From positions 62,001-126,000 of the forward strand of contig NZ_AUGE01000007.1 in assembly GCF_000426865.1 (NCBI RefSeq): a DNA stretch of 64,000 bases. The letters are read 5' to 3'. A model generated the notes under the pieces. It did not search any database. It was not told the origin of the DNA and saw only the letters and a list, made by a program, of their open reading frames with translations. Both the position numbers and the translations under genes were made by a program. This document shows, piece after piece, positions 53,506-62,680 of this stretch. This DNA is from Citrifermentans bremense R1. Lineage in GTDB: Bacteria; Desulfobacterota; Desulfuromonadia; Geobacterales; Geobacteraceae. Every line of letters starts with the position of its first letter. Within the stretch, counting starts at the first letter, position 1.

Positions 53506-53511
53506 GTATAC
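53506..53511. promoter_or_regulatory. GTATAC motif upstream of the nuo promoter
   Basis: CCGTATACTTT, matching the sequence context of the site at 53336. It lies about 43 bases upstream of the nuo -35 box and between nuo and hemL. Confidence 0.4.
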
Positions 53512-53666
53512 TTTCCCGCGCACATGACTCATTAGGAAGCCTCCCTTTCGACGCTAATCGAGAACCTCCCTCCCAAAACTTTTTAATTTCTTGACAGATA
53601 AGCCGGGCGCGTGCTACCAAACAGCCCATTATTTGTCAATTAACAGCGAGTTAGGAGAATCAGCCC

Positions 53667-54950
53667 ATGCAAAACAGCCGCTCGACCAAACTCTTTCAGC
53701 AGGCGCTTCAGTCCATCCCCGGCGGCGTCAACAGCCCGGTGCGCGCCTTCAGGTCCGTTGGCTCCGATCCGCTCTTCATCAAAAAGGCCGCAGGCCCCCG
53801 CATCTATGATGAAGACGGCAACGCCTTCATCGACTACGTTGGCTCCTGGGGCCCGATGATCCTGGGGCACTGCCACCCGCAGGTGGTTGCCGCCATCAAG
53901 GCCGCCGTCGACAACGGCGCCAGCTTCGGCGCACCGACCGAGCTCGAGATCACCCTGGCCGAGATGGTGATCGACGCGGTCCCCTCCATCGAGATGGTGC
54001 GCATGGTGAGCTCCGGTACCGAGGCGACCATGAGCGCCATCCGGCTCGCCCGCGGCTACACCGGTCGCGACAACATCCTGAAGTTCTCCGGCTGCTACCA
54101 CGGCCACTCCGATGCGCTTTTGGTCAAAGCCGGATCCGGCGCCGCCACCTTCGGCGTGCCCGACTCTCCCGGCGTTCCCGCCGACCTCGCCAAGCACACG
54201 CTGACCGCGATCTACAACGACCTGGACTCGGTCCGGGCGCTGGTGGCGGCCAACAAGGGGAGCATCGCCTGCATCATCGTGGAACCTGTGGCTGGCAACA
54301 TGGGGACCGTCCCCCCCAAGGAAGGATTCCTGGAAGGGCTTAGGAGCATCTGCAGCGAGGAAGGGATCGTACTGATCTTCGACGAGGTGATGTCCGGCTT
54401 CAGGGTTGCCTACGGCGGCGTTCAGGAACTCTATGGCGTGACCCCCGACATGACCACCCTGGGCAAGATCATCGGCGGCGGGTTGCCGGTGGGGGCGTTC
54501 GGCGGGAAAAAAGAAATCATGTCGCTTCTTTCACCGGCAGGTGGAGTCTATCAGGCCGGAACCCTCTCTGGCAACCCCCTGGCCATGACCGCCGGCATCG
54601 AGACCTTGAAGCTCCTCAAACAGCCCGGGTTCTACCAGAAGCTGGAAGAAAAGAGCGCCTTCGTGGCGGAGGGGATCGCCAAGGCCGCCAAGGACGCCGG
54701 CTTCCCGATCTACTCCACCCGGGTAGGCTCGATGTTCTGCGCCTTTTTCTCCAAGGATCCGGTCTACGACTGGGACAGCGCCGCCAAGTGCGACACCAAG
54801 GCCTTCGCCGCCTACTTCAAGGCGATGCTGAATGAAGGCATTTACCTCGCGCCTTCGCAGTTCGAGACCGCTTTCGTCGGCATCTCCCACAGCACTGAGG
54901 ATCTGGAGCAGACCATCGCAGCCGCCGCCAAGTGTTTCAAGGCGCTGTAG
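53667..54950 (+). CDS. hemL: Glutamate-1-semialdehyde 2,1-aminomutase
   Basis: A 427-residue class III aminotransferase-fold enzyme converting glutamate-1-semialdehyde to 5-aminolevulinate, the C5 route to heme and other tetrapyrroles. The PLP lysine is Lys267 in [31 protein letters not shown] and [18 protein letters not shown] are also family signatures. Heme supply matters for a cytochrome-rich organism. TTAGGAGAATCAGCCC precedes the ATG. It is divergent from nuoA across a 388-base regulatory region and followed by a terminator. Confidence 0.96.
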   Translation: MQNSRSTKLFQQALQSIPGGVNSPVRAFRSVGSDPLFIKKAAGPRIYDEDGNAFIDYVGSWGPMILGHCHPQVVAAIKAAVDNGASFGAPTELEITLAEMVIDAVPSIEMVRMVSSGTEATMSAIRLARGYTGRDNILKFSGCYHGHSDALLVKAGSGAATFGVPDSPGVPADLAKHTLTAIYNDLDSVRALVAANKGSIACIIVEPVAGNMGTVPPKEGFLEGLRSICSEEGIVLIFDEVMSGFRVAYGGVQELYGVTPDMTTLGKIIGGGLPVGAFGGKKEIMSLLSPAGGVYQAGTLSGNPLAMTAGIETLKLLKQPGFYQKLEEKSAFVAEGIAKAAKDAGFPIYSTRVGSMFCAFFSKDPVYDWDSAAKCDTKAFAAYFKAMLNEGIYLAPSQFETAFVGISHSTEDLEQTIAAAAKCFKAL

Positions 54951-55050
54951 CGGGAATTGGCATTAGCACTGGCCCAGGGGATGCGACAGCATAGGCTCCC
55001 CTCACCGCGCTAATGCGCCCCGTTCCGCCTCAGATTGTTTATTAATTAAG

Positions 55051-55087
55051 AAGGGCGCCCAGCTTGGCTGCGGCGCCCTTGTTTTTT
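55051..55087. terminator. Terminator between hemL and the MshEN gene
   Basis: AAGGGCGCC and GGCGCCCTT arms followed by GTTTTTT on the plus strand; convergent genes flank it. Confidence 0.85.
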
Positions 55088-55105
55088 GCCTCTTCCGCTC
55101 TTTCA

Positions 55106-56143
55106 TCACCCGGTCATGATCCTTTTCCTGAGTGAAAGCATCTCGAAGCTCAACTCTGCCATCACGGCGACCCGTTGCAGCTCGAAGACCCCACCGCCGA
55201 GTCTCCCCCTCTGATCGCTGGCGCAGATAACCCCCACCACATGCCCGCCAAGCGCCACGGGCACCAGCAGTGCCGCCCCGGGCACCGCCCCCCCCATCGC
55301 ACTTAGCAACACCCCATCGCCCTGGTCCGGCCCTAGCTCCCCTAGAAAGAGCCGTCTTTCCTCCACCACCCGTTTCACCTGCCTCATTTCCGCCACCGCC
55401 GCGGCAAAATACGGGAAGCCTTTCACGGGTGCACCGGCATCAACTGCCTGGACCCCGTGCGCGCACCCCCCTTTCAGCCTCAGGAAGGCACCCCGGTCGA
55501 ATTCCCCCGCCAAATAGGACAGTACTCCCTGGACAACCTCGGATTCGCCAACGGCTTTTGCCAGCCGCTGGGACAGATCCTCCAGGCTGACCCGCTCCGA
55601 AAAATGGCGAACGGCGCCGCCATCCCAGGCGGGGTCCGCACTCCCCCTCTCGGCGAGGGTGGCGGCGAAGCGGCTCCTAGCACCTCCCTCAACAGGGATG
55701 TAGCGCATGGGGCGCTTCACTCCGAAGATACGCTCCAACGCGATGCTCAGCCGGAGTTCGGAGCAGACCCTTGGGATGATGACCATCCCGGTAACGAAAG
55801 CGATGTCTTCGAGCGCCTTGAAATCCGAAGGCTTCGTCATGGCCACGGTGAGCCGCTTGCCGTCCAGGGCGAGGGGGAGCACACGATAGCGCTGCACCAG
55901 CTCAAGCGGGAACATCCTCACTAGGGATTCCGGAATGGAGCCGAGTTCGGAGGGGTGGGCGCAGGGTACGCCGAGCTGTTCGCTCAATACGTGCGCCAAT
56001 TCTTCCTCTTCGACGAACCCCATCTCCACGAGATTTGTCCCGAGCCTGCCGCCATAGATGGACTGCGCGTTAAGAACCTGCTCCAGTTGGTCCTCGGTCA
56101 GGGTTCCAACTTTCAGCAACATCTCGCCAAGCCGTGCCGACAT
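55106..56143 (-). CDS. MshEN (GspE N-terminal) domain protein
   Basis: A 345-residue soluble protein. Residues 1-145 form a GspE/PulE N-terminal (MshEN) domain: two RLG-type motifs (RLGEMLLKVGTL, RLGTNLVEMGFV) and the following PLALDGKRLTVAM region; such domains can bind cyclic di-GMP. Residues ~190-345 look like a GAF-type or similar sensory alpha/beta domain. There is no secretion ATPase domain, so it is a stand-alone signalling protein. ACCGAGGGGGTGTCAC precedes the ATG. The partner is unknown. Confidence 0.8.
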   Translation of the reverse strand: MSARLGEMLLKVGTLTEDQLEQVLNAQSIYGGRLGTNLVEMGFVEEEELAHVLSEQLGVPCAHPSELGSIPESLVRMFPLELVQRYRVLPLALDGKRLTVAMTKPSDFKALEDIAFVTGMVIIPRVCSELRLSIALERIFGVKRPMRYIPVEGGARSRFAATLAERGSADPAWDGGAVRHFSERVSLEDLSQRLAKAVGESEVVQGVLSYLAGEFDRGAFLRLKGGCAHGVQAVDAGAPVKGFPYFAAAVAEMRQVKRVVEERRLFLGELGPDQGDGVLLSAMGGAVPGAALLVPVALGGHVVGVICASDQRGRLGGGVFELQRVAVMAELSFEMLSLRKRIMTG

Positions 56144-56452
56144 GTGACACCCCCTCGGTGAAGAAGAGTTTTAAAGGAATGGAAACAGCCGCAAAGCGGG
56201 CCCAATGCCAAATTAAACAATTCACATATTCTACCCAGCGAGCCCCCAGCCGCAACCGCATAAGCGTCACCCAGACGGGCTCAGGCGCTGGCCACCTCCC
56301 CTGTCGCAGCGAAACCACGATAGTGTCCTAGGCGTCAGGGCGGCTACCTGCAAAGCTGGTAAAATGAGCCGCAGCGCCCGAGGGAAGCGAGCAGACAGGG
56401 CGTGACACCGCGATAAATCATTATTTTTGTTGACTGGATAAACAGGAATTTA

Positions 56453-56482
56453 TTGACATTGCCACCGCTACCGTGCTATTTA
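56453..56482 (+). promoter_or_regulatory. Predicted promoter of atpZ-atpI-atpB-atpE
   Basis: TTGACA (56453-56458), 18-base spacer, TATTTA (56477-56482). The predicted start near 56489 gives a leader of about 43 bases. Confidence 0.6.
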
Positions 56483-56507
56483 GCCTTGGTTTTCCTACCC
56501 GCAGTTT

Positions 56508-56513
56508 GTATAC
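56508..56513. promoter_or_regulatory. GTATAC motif in atp leader
   Basis: A GTATAC palindrome about 20 bases downstream of the predicted atp transcription start, the same relative place as the dyad at the nuo promoter. On the minus strand it reads CCCGTATACAAA, again with CCG before GTATAC. Confidence 0.4.
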
Positions 56514-56531
56514 GGGAAAGAGAGCGACGAC

Positions 56532-56774
56532 ATGGATGAAGACAAGAAGGACCTGCTTAGAACGCTCGGGATGGTCTCCACGATGGGAATTTCCTTCGCG
56601 GTCGCCATCATCATCGGCGTGTTCGCCGGACTGAAACTGGACGAGTGGTTCGGGACCAAGCCCTGGTTTTTCTACATTTTCCTTTTCTTCGGTATTGCGG
56701 CAGGTTTCCGCAACATTTTCATACTAGCGGGAAAAGAACTGCGCGATGACCGGGACGAGACTAAACGAAAGTAA
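56532..56774 (+). CDS. atpZ: AtpZ/AtpI-like ATP synthase-associated protein
   Basis: An 80-residue protein with two transmembrane helices (about 15-35 and 44-66) and charged ends, typical of AtpZ/AtpI-family proteins (DEWFGTKPWFFYIFLFFGIAAGFR). These small proteins are encoded first in many atp operons and are proposed to help c-ring assembly or magnesium supply. GAGAGCGACGAC precedes the ATG. It overlaps the next gene by 29 bases. Confidence 0.82.
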   Translation: MDEDKKDLLRTLGMVSTMGISFAVAIIIGVFAGLKLDEWFGTKPWFFYIFLFFGIAAGFRNIFILAGKELRDDRDETKRK

Positions 56775-57132
56775 CCTCTTCGCCTGGCTGGTCGGGGGAA
56801 GCCTTGTGGTGAGCGCCGTTGCGGGTGCTGGCTGCGCGCTTTTAATCTCCGGCAAGTTCGGCGGGTCCCTCTTCATCGGGGGGGTGCTCGCCACGGCCAA
56901 CTTCCTCTGGATGAGAAGAGGAGTGGAAGCGGCGCTTCAGCTGCAACCCAGGAATGCCTCGCGCTTCGCCGTGCTGCGTTACCTGTTGAGACTAGCCGTG
57001 ATGGCGGTCTTGCTGTATCTGCTGATCGTTCGGCTCGGGGTCGACATCTTCGCCCTGCTGATCGGACTGTCGGTCCTGGTCCTGAACATAACGGTATTTT
57101 CAATATATTTGTCCACCCGTAAAGGAGGCTAG
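56746..57132 (+). CDS. atpI: ATP synthase subunit I
   Basis: A 128-residue membrane protein with four helices, fitting the AtpI/UncI family found ahead of atpB. The N-terminal [13 protein letters not shown], a central [17 protein letters not shown] segment and the C-terminal [14 protein letters not shown] helices are visible. It probably helps assemble the c-ring. The ATG lies inside the atpZ gene and has only a weak AAAAGAA site, so it is likely translated by coupling. Confidence 0.82.
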   Translation: MTGTRLNESNLFAWLVGGSLVVSAVAGAGCALLISGKFGGSLFIGGVLATANFLWMRRGVEAALQLQPRNASRFAVLRYLLRLAVMAVLLYLLIVRLGVDIFALLIGLSVLVLNITVFSIYLSTRKGG

Positions 57133-57137
57133 CAGCA

Positions 57138-57827
57138 ATGGTTCATCCGTATCTATTCCTCAATTTTTTCCGCGAGTTGCTTCATCCCCTCGGTTTTTCC
57201 GAGGCTGGAGCCGACGCCGTCGTCTATACCTGGCTGATCATGATCGGCCTGGTGGTCCTCTCCATCGCTGCCACCAAGCGGCTGCAGGCCGTTCCGTCCG
57301 GTCTCCAGAACTTCATGGAAGTCATCGTCGGGGGCATTGAGAACATGCTGGTGGAGACCATGGGCGAGCACGGCAAGCCGTTCTTCCCGCTGGTCGCAAC
57401 CCTGGCGCTCTTCATCCTGGTGTCGAACCTGATCGGCATGATCCCGGGCTTCTTCCCGCCGACCGCCAACATCAACACCACTGCCGCCTGCGCGGTCGTT
57501 GTGTTCGTCACCACCCACATCGTCGGCGTCAAGCACCACGGCGCCGGCTACATCAAGCACTTTCTGGGCCCCATCGCCTGGCTCGCTCCGATGATGTTCT
57601 TCATCGAGGTGATCGGCCACCTGAGCCGCGTGATCTCCCTGACGCTGCGTCTCTTCGGTAACATGAACGGCCACGAGCTGGTCCTTATCATCTTCTTCGG
57701 CCTGGCTCCGTTCATAGTGCCCCTGCCGATGATGCTGATGGGCGTCCTGGTCTCCTTCATCCAGGCCTTCGTCTTCATGCTGCTGGCGATGATCTACATC
57801 CAAGGCTCGCTGGAGCACGCGCACTAA
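57138..57827 (+). CDS. atpB: ATP synthase subunit a
   Basis: A 229-residue Fo subunit that forms the ion half-channels against the c-ring. The essential arginine is in [14 protein letters not shown], and the C-terminal helix has [13 protein letters not shown]. The N-terminus begins at [27 protein letters not shown] precedes the ATG, which lies five bases after atpI. It is followed by an unusual 135-base gap before atpE that contains a long inverted repeat. Confidence 0.96.
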   Translation: MVHPYLFLNFFRELLHPLGFSEAGADAVVYTWLIMIGLVVLSIAATKRLQAVPSGLQNFMEVIVGGIENMLVETMGEHGKPFFPLVATLALFILVSNLIGMIPGFFPPTANINTTAACAVVVFVTTHIVGVKHHGAGYIKHFLGPIAWLAPMMFFIEVIGHLSRVISLTLRLFGNMNGHELVLIIFFGLAPFIVPLPMMLMGVLVSFIQAFVFMLLAMIYIQGSLEHAH

Positions 57828-57844
57828 GAGGCAGATAAAGATAA

Positions 57845-57910
57845 AGATTGAGATTAAGAACACCCTCGATCTTTGTCCGGTTTCCTCAATCTTAGTCTTA
57901 ATCTCAATCT
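57845..57910. repeat. Inverted repeat between atpB and atpE
   Basis: Perfect 15-base arms AGATTGAGATTAAGA (57845-57859) and TCTTAATCTCAATCT (57896-57910) around a 36-base loop, followed by GATTTTTAATT. The AT-rich stem with a T-run downstream could slow transcription, be cut by RNase, or protect the atpE message. Confidence 0.85.
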
Positions 57911-57962
57911 GATTTTTAATTCCTATACTGTTTAGGAAAAATTCGCAGCAAAGGAGAAACAA

Positions 57963-58238
57963 ATGGAATTCTTTACTATGTGTGTACTCGCAGCAGGCAT
58001 CGGCATGGCTCTCGGCACCCTCGGCACCGGCATCGGTCAGGGTCTCGCAGTTAAGAGCGCAGTTGAAGGCACCTCCCGTAACCCCGGCGCATCCGGCAAG
58101 ATCCTCACCACCATGATGATCGGTCTGGCGATGATCGAGTCCCTCGCTATCTACGCCCTGGTTGTCTGCCTCATCATCCTCTTCGCTAACCCCTACAAGG
58201 ACATCGCCCTCGAACTGGCGAAATCCGTAGCGAAGTAA
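57963..58238 (+). CDS. atpE: ATP synthase subunit c
   Basis: A 91-residue hairpin protein that forms the rotor ring. The two helices flank the polar RNPGA loop. The ion-binding carboxylate is Glu59 in GLAMIESLAIYALVV, with Gln26 (GIGQGLAV) on helix 1, Ser60 and Tyr64 beside it. AAAGGAGAAACAA gives a very good ribosome binding site, as expected for a subunit needed in many copies. The F1 and stalk genes are not here, so this genome has a split atp operon. Confidence 0.96.
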   Translation: MEFFTMCVLAAGIGMALGTLGTGIGQGLAVKSAVEGTSRNPGASGKILTTMMIGLAMIESLAIYALVVCLIILFANPYKDIALELAKSVAK

Positions 58239-58254
58239 TTTCTTCTTCGAAGAG

Positions 58255-58289
58255 ACAAAAAGGGCGTGCCGCAAGGCGCGCCCTTTTTT
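58255..58289 (+). terminator. Terminator of the atp operon
   Basis: AAAAAGGGCGTGCC / GGCGCGCCCTTTTTT hairpin 16 bases after atpE. Confidence 0.92.
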
Positions 58290-58393
58290 GTTGCCCTCCA
58301 CCTTCGCTGAAGCTGCCTCGGACAAAAACCTGCCTGACCTCTGCCCGCCCCTGCGCCTTGACTTTTTCCGACCCGTGTGGAATATTCCAAACC

Positions 58394-59110
58394 ATGAAAA
58401 TTCTTGCCGACATGCACACGCACACGCTCGCCTCAGGCCACGCCTACTCCACCATAAACGAACTCGCCCAGGCCGCTGCTCAGGCAGGTCTGCAGGGGCT
58501 GGCCATTACTGACCACGGCCCAAGCCTTCCGGGAGGGCCGCACCGCTACCACTTCAACGCCCTGCGCTTCGTACCGCAACGGATAGGCGGGGTCCGCATC
58601 CTCCGCGGGGTCGAGGCCAATATCATGGACCACCAGGGGACGCTCGATCTCGATCAGCCCCTCCTGGAAGAGCTCGATTTCGTCATGGCCGGATTCCACG
58701 AGGACTGCGGCATCTGCGGACAGGACATAGACCGCAACACCCGCACGCTTCTGGCGGTGATGGAAAACCCCCGGGTCAAATGCATCTCCCATCCGGGGAA
58801 CCCCGTCTTCCCTCTGCGCTACGAAGAGATAGTAATGGGCGCGCTGGCCACCAGCACTGCCCTGGAGATCAACAATTCGTCACTGATGTCGGTGAGCCGC
58901 AAAGGGAGCGTCGGGAACTGCAGCGAGATCGCCAGGCTTTGCGCGCAGCTCGGAGCCCCCATCATGGTGGGTAGCGATGCCCATATCGCTCAGGGCGTCG
59001 GCATCTTCGGCGATGCGCTTAAACTGATAGCGGACGCAGGGGTGGCTGAGGGGCAGATAATCAACGCCTCCTGGCAGAGGCTTCTGGACTTCCTGCAGAT
59101 CGAGGAATAG
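58394..59110 (+). CDS. PHP-domain phosphatase/hydrolase, YcdX-like
   Basis: A 238-residue PHP-fold metal-dependent hydrolase. Metal ligands appear in order: DMHTHT (His8, His10), AITDHG, a glutamate in RGVEAN, FHED, ISHPGN and GSDAHIA at the C-terminal end, a set typical of trinuclear YcdX-type phosphatases. Substrates are small phosphate esters in related enzymes; not known here. ATG 58394 is preferred to a longer start, though its ribosome binding site is weak. It ends at a bidirectional terminator. Confidence 0.88.
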   Translation: MKILADMHTHTLASGHAYSTINELAQAAAQAGLQGLAITDHGPSLPGGPHRYHFNALRFVPQRIGGVRILRGVEANIMDHQGTLDLDQPLLEELDFVMAGFHEDCGICGQDIDRNTRTLLAVMENPRVKCISHPGNPVFPLRYEEIVMGALATSTALEINNSSLMSVSRKGSVGNCSEIARLCAQLGAPIMVGSDAHIAQGVGIFGDALKLIADAGVAEGQIINASWQRLLDFLQIEE

Positions 59111-59142
59111 CCGTCCGAGGGTATATTCAAGCAATCACATAG

Positions 59143-59180
59143 AAAAAGGCTTTCCGGTAACTCGCCGGAAAGCCTTTTCT
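59143..59180. terminator. Bidirectional terminator
   Basis: AAAAAGGCTTTCCGG / CCGGAAAGCCTTTT hairpin between convergent genes. Confidence 0.9.
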
Positions 59181-59229
59181 GCTGCTGTCTCTTATCCCCT
59201 TCTTCCCTGAGGATGATTCAATTTCTGCT

Positions 59230-60153
59230 TCAGCGCCCTTTGCCCGACATGGAGGCCGCAAGGACCGCGAGGCCGGCGAAAAGAAGGGGGATGCCGCAAA
59301 GCGCCAGCGGGGTGAGCCGTTCACCGAGGAACAGGATGCCCAGAAGCGCCGCTACCAGCGGCTCCGCCAGCGAAAGGGTCACAGCTGACGCCACCGGCAC
59401 GCTGCGCAGCCCCCTGGCGAAGAGCCAGTAGGAGAGCGCGGTGACCACGACGCCAAGATAAACCACCACCGCCATGCCGCTTGGCTGTGCCAGCCATTTG
59501 AGGTTGGATATGAAGAGCAGCGGCGACAGCAAAAGCGCCCCTAGGGAGAAGACCACCGCCATGACCGCCTCAGAGCTCCGCCCCGGAAGCAGCACCTTGA
59601 TCGACATGGTGTAGCAGGCATAGGACAGACCCGCCCCCAATGCGAGCAGGATCCCCACTACGTCGACGGCGATCGCCCCCCCTCCCCCCACCAGCAGGCC
59701 GCAACCTGCGATGGCTAAAAGGGTCGCCACCCCCCAGGCCCTGCCCGGTCTCTCTCCCCTGAAGACCAGTCCCAGCAATCCCGCGAGGACCGGGGAACTC
59801 CCGATCGCCACCAGGGTGCCGACCGCGACACCGGTCCTGCTCACCGCGGTGAAGAAGCTCAATTGATACGAGGCGACGAAGGCGCCGGCAAGGAAGGTGG
59901 CGCGAAAAGGCCAGCGGCCCGCACCGAGCCCCCCTCGCAGAAAAGCCAGCAGCATCAAGGCAGCGCCACCTACAAGAAGGCGCAGCGCGCCCAAGCTCCA
60001 CGGGCTCACCCCTTCGGGCGCCAGCGCCTGGGAGGTACCTGAGGTTCCCCAAAGAACGCCTGCCGCTAAAACCAGCAAGGCACCGGCGCGAACGCCACCG
60101 GCTGACGACTCGGCCGCTTTGGTGGGCGCCGCTGTTTCTGGTCCTGTTTCCAT
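59230..60153 (-). CDS. EamA/DMT-family transporter
   Basis: A 307-residue, ten-helix drug/metabolite transporter built from two EamA repeats (about residues 22-155 and 165-300). Family traits include VLWGTSGTSQALAPEGVSP in TM1-2 and SLAEPLVAALLGILFLGERLTP near the end. Members export amino acids, metabolites or drugs; the substrate is unknown. The ATG at 60153 with TAATAAGGTGACT upstream is chosen over a GTG two codons earlier. Confidence 0.9.
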   Translation of the reverse strand: METGPETAAPTKAAESSAGGVRAGALLVLAAGVLWGTSGTSQALAPEGVSPWSLGALRLLVGGAALMLLAFLRGGLGAGRWPFRATFLAGAFVASYQLSFFTAVSRTGVAVGTLVAIGSSPVLAGLLGLVFRGERPGRAWGVATLLAIAGCGLLVGGGGAIAVDVVGILLALGAGLSYACYTMSIKVLLPGRSSEAVMAVVFSLGALLLSPLLFISNLKWLAQPSGMAVVVYLGVVVTALSYWLFARGLRSVPVASAVTLSLAEPLVAALLGILFLGERLTPLALCGIPLLFAGLAVLAASMSGKGR

Positions 60154-60259
60154 AGTCACCTTATTACGGTGGAACTCCGAGAGGAACTGGGTGTCTAGGT
60201 GTCACCCGAGAGGTTGTCAGAGGTTCTCTCAGATTTTCTCTGTGGCCAACGGCGTTGGT

Positions 60260-61840
60260 TTAGCTATGCTCGCGGGTGGCGTGGAAGGTGAGATCCTTCC
60301 AGTTGTCCATGGTGTTGTCTAGGCGCCACTGGCTCCCCGCAAGGTAAGCGAGGTTCCCTTCGCCGTCCTGATAGAGGCTCAGCGCCTCCTTCTTCTGGAA
60401 CTCGTCAAGCTTCTTCCTCTCGCCGGTGACCCAGCGCGCGGTGACGTAGGAGACCGGCTCGTAGACAGCCTTGACGCCGTACTCGTGCTCCAACCGATGC
60501 ATGACGACATCGAACTGCAGCATCCCTACCGCGCCGACGATCCAGTCCGCGCCCATGAGAGGCCGGAACACCTGGGTCGTCCCCTCCTCCGCCAGTTGCA
60601 CCAGCCCTTTTTCCAGCGACTTCGACTTGAGCGGGTTAAGGATGCGCACCTTCCTGAAGTGTTCGGGGGCGAAATTCGGGATGCCTGTGTACTTAAGCTC
60701 CTCCCCCTGGGTGAAGGTGTCGCCTATCTTTATGGTGCCGTGGTTGTGGATCCCTATGATGTCGCCGGCGTAGGCCTCGTCGACGTTGGTGCGGTCCTGC
60801 GCCATGAATATGGTCGCATTGGAGATCTGTACCTCGCGCCCGAGCCTTAAGTGCTTCACCTTCATGCCGCGCACGAACTTGCCGGAACAGATCCTGAAGA
60901 AGGCGATGCGGTCGCGGTGCGCCGGGTCCATGTTCGCCTGGATCTTGAAGGTGAACCCGGTGAACGGCTCCTCGTAGGGGGAGACGGTGCGGGAGGTCGC
61001 TTCGCGCGGCAACGGCGAGGGGGCGTTCTCCACGAAGGAGTCGAGCAGCTGCTGCACCCCGAAGGTGTTGATGGCAGAGCCGAAGAACACCGGGGTCTGC
61101 TTGCCGGCCAGGTAGGCTTCGGCGTCGAAGGGGTGCGCCGCGCCCTCGAGCAGTTCCACGTCGTTGCGCAGCTCCTCGACCTGGCTCCCCAAGAGCTCGT
61201 CGAGCAGCGGGTCGTCAAGTCCCTTCACGGTGACCACCTGCCCCACGCCGCGATCGGCCTCAGGGTCGAAGAAGGTGATTTCCTTAGTGTATAGATGGTA
61301 GGTGCCGCGAAAGCGTTTCCCCATCCCTATGGGCCAAGTCATCGGCGCGCACTGGATGTTGAGCGTGCTTTCGATGTCGTCCAGAAGGTCCAGCGGCTCG
61401 CGCCCCTCGCGGTCCAGCTTGTTGATGAAGGTCATGATGGGGGTGTGGCGCAGCCGGCAGACTTCGAGGAGTTTCTTGGTCTGGCTTTCCACCCCCTTCA
61501 CGGAATCTATCACCATGAGCACGGAGTCCACGGCGGTAAGGGTCCGGTAAGTGTCTTCGGAAAAGTCGTTGTGGCCCGGGGTATCCAGCAGGTTGATCTC
61601 GAAATCGCGGTAGGTGAACTTCATCACCGAGGAGGTTACAGAAATGCCGCGCTGCTTCTCCATCTCCATCCAGTCACTGGTGGCATGGCGCGCCGATTTC
61701 CTTGCCCGCACCTCGCCCGCCTGCTGAATCGCCCCGCCAAAGAGAAGCAATTTCTCCGTTATGGTGGTTTTACCGGCGTCAGGGTGGCTGATGATAGCGA
61801 AGGTGCGACGCCTTTGTATCTCTTGCTCGTTGTACAGCAT
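60260..61840 (-). CDS. prfC: Peptide chain release factor 3
   Basis: A 526-residue translational GTPase that recycles class I release factors from the ribosome. The G motifs are SHPDAGKTT (G1), DTPGHNDF (G3) and NKLDREG (G4). The segments [20 protein letters not shown] and [10 protein letters not shown], typical of RF3 rather than EF-G, are present. The length equals the E. coli protein. Its upstream site is GGGAG about ten bases before the ATG. It appears to be transcribed alone. Confidence 0.96.
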   Translation of the reverse strand: MLYNEQEIQRRRTFAIISHPDAGKTTITEKLLLFGGAIQQAGEVRARKSARHATSDWMEMEKQRGISVTSSVMKFTYRDFEINLLDTPGHNDFSEDTYRTLTAVDSVLMVIDSVKGVESQTKKLLEVCRLRHTPIMTFINKLDREGREPLDLLDDIESTLNIQCAPMTWPIGMGKRFRGTYHLYTKEITFFDPEADRGVGQVVTVKGLDDPLLDELLGSQVEELRNDVELLEGAAHPFDAEAYLAGKQTPVFFGSAINTFGVQQLLDSFVENAPSPLPREATSRTVSPYEEPFTGFTFKIQANMDPAHRDRIAFFRICSGKFVRGMKVKHLRLGREVQISNATIFMAQDRTNVDEAYAGDIIGIHNHGTIKIGDTFTQGEELKYTGIPNFAPEHFRKVRILNPLKSKSLEKGLVQLAEEGTTQVFRPLMGADWIVGAVGMLQFDVVMHRLEHEYGVKAVYEPVSYVTARWVTGERKKLDEFQKKEALSLYQDGEGNLAYLAGSQWRLDNTMDNWKDLTFHATREHS

Positions 61841-61969
61841 CTACTGGGACTCCCGTTTAAAATGTTCTGGACAAAAGAAAGGCGAAGAGGGTATCTTCGC
61901 CGGACTGACAGGGTATCATAATTGCACAGCCGTTACCCAAAGGGCAATAATTATTTTCTAGGCGGAACG

Positions 61970-62677
61970 ATGAACGACATATACCAGAGGTTGAAAATTG
62001 CTGGGGCGGCGCAGGACAGCGCCGATATCATCGCCACCCTTGCAGCCATAGAGAAAGGAACGCTAAAAAACGACTTGAGGCTGCTCAACTTCTACCGCGA
62101 GGTCCCGGTCAGCTACGGCGCCGAGGTAATGAACGTAGAAAAGGATTACGCGGAACTGCAGGTGCACCAGGTGCAGGCCGTCGTGATCTCCCAAGACAAG
62201 CTGACCGTACTCAAAAGCAGCCATTTCCCCAAGGACGTTGTCGCTGCCGTTACCTACGTCAACGTCGAGAAGTCCCGGGTAGTGCTCTCCAAATTCAGCT
62301 ACGGCGTGGTCCGGGCCGACCGCAGAATGTCGGTACGGGTCGAGATGGGGGGTGCGGTCAAGGTCACCTTCGCCGGGCAGGAAGAAAAAGTTGACGGAAC
62401 CCTCCATGACATGTCTTTGACGGGGATGTCAATTAAAGTACCGCACGACCCCATGTTCCCCGTGAGCGAGAAGGGTGAACTGACCATCACTCTCCCCGGC
62501 GGGACCATCAAGGTTCCCGCCTCGCTGTTGAAGGTGATTTACAACGACGACGGGTGCCGACTCGTCTTCGAGATCGAGCCCTCACGTCCCGCCGAAGTTA
62601 GCATCTCGCAGTACATCTTTCAGCGCCAGGTCGAGATCATCAAGGAACTGAAGGAACATCCGGCCATAGGCGGGTAA
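61970..62677 (+). CDS. PilZ-domain protein with YcgR-like N-terminal domain
   Basis: A 235-residue cytoplasmic protein. The first ~115 residues form a YcgR-like N-terminal beta domain; the PilZ domain follows, with the cyclic di-GMP-binding RADRRMSVR arginines and the DMSLTGMSI motif (DxSxxG). It is therefore a probable cyclic di-GMP effector acting on motility or surface behaviour. The start at 61970 follows GGCGGAACG. It is followed three bases later by tatD on the same strand. Confidence 0.88.
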   Translation: MNDIYQRLKIAGAAQDSADIIATLAAIEKGTLKNDLRLLNFYREVPVSYGAEVMNVEKDYAELQVHQVQAVVISQDKLTVLKSSHFPKDVVAAVTYVNVEKSRVVLSKFSYGVVRADRRMSVRVEMGGAVKVTFAGQEEKVDGTLHDMSLTGMSIKVPHDPMFPVSEKGELTITLPGGTIKVPASLLKVIYNDDGCRLVFEIEPSRPAEVSISQYIFQRQVEIIKELKEHPAIGG

Positions 62678-62680
62678 GCC

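Larger units (their letters stand above)
56144..56531. other. Intergenic region upstream of the ATP synthase genes
   Basis: About 390 bases between the divergent MshEN gene and atpZ. The atp promoter and a GTATAC motif are at its right end; the rest shows no gene or RNA that I can support. Confidence 0.5.
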
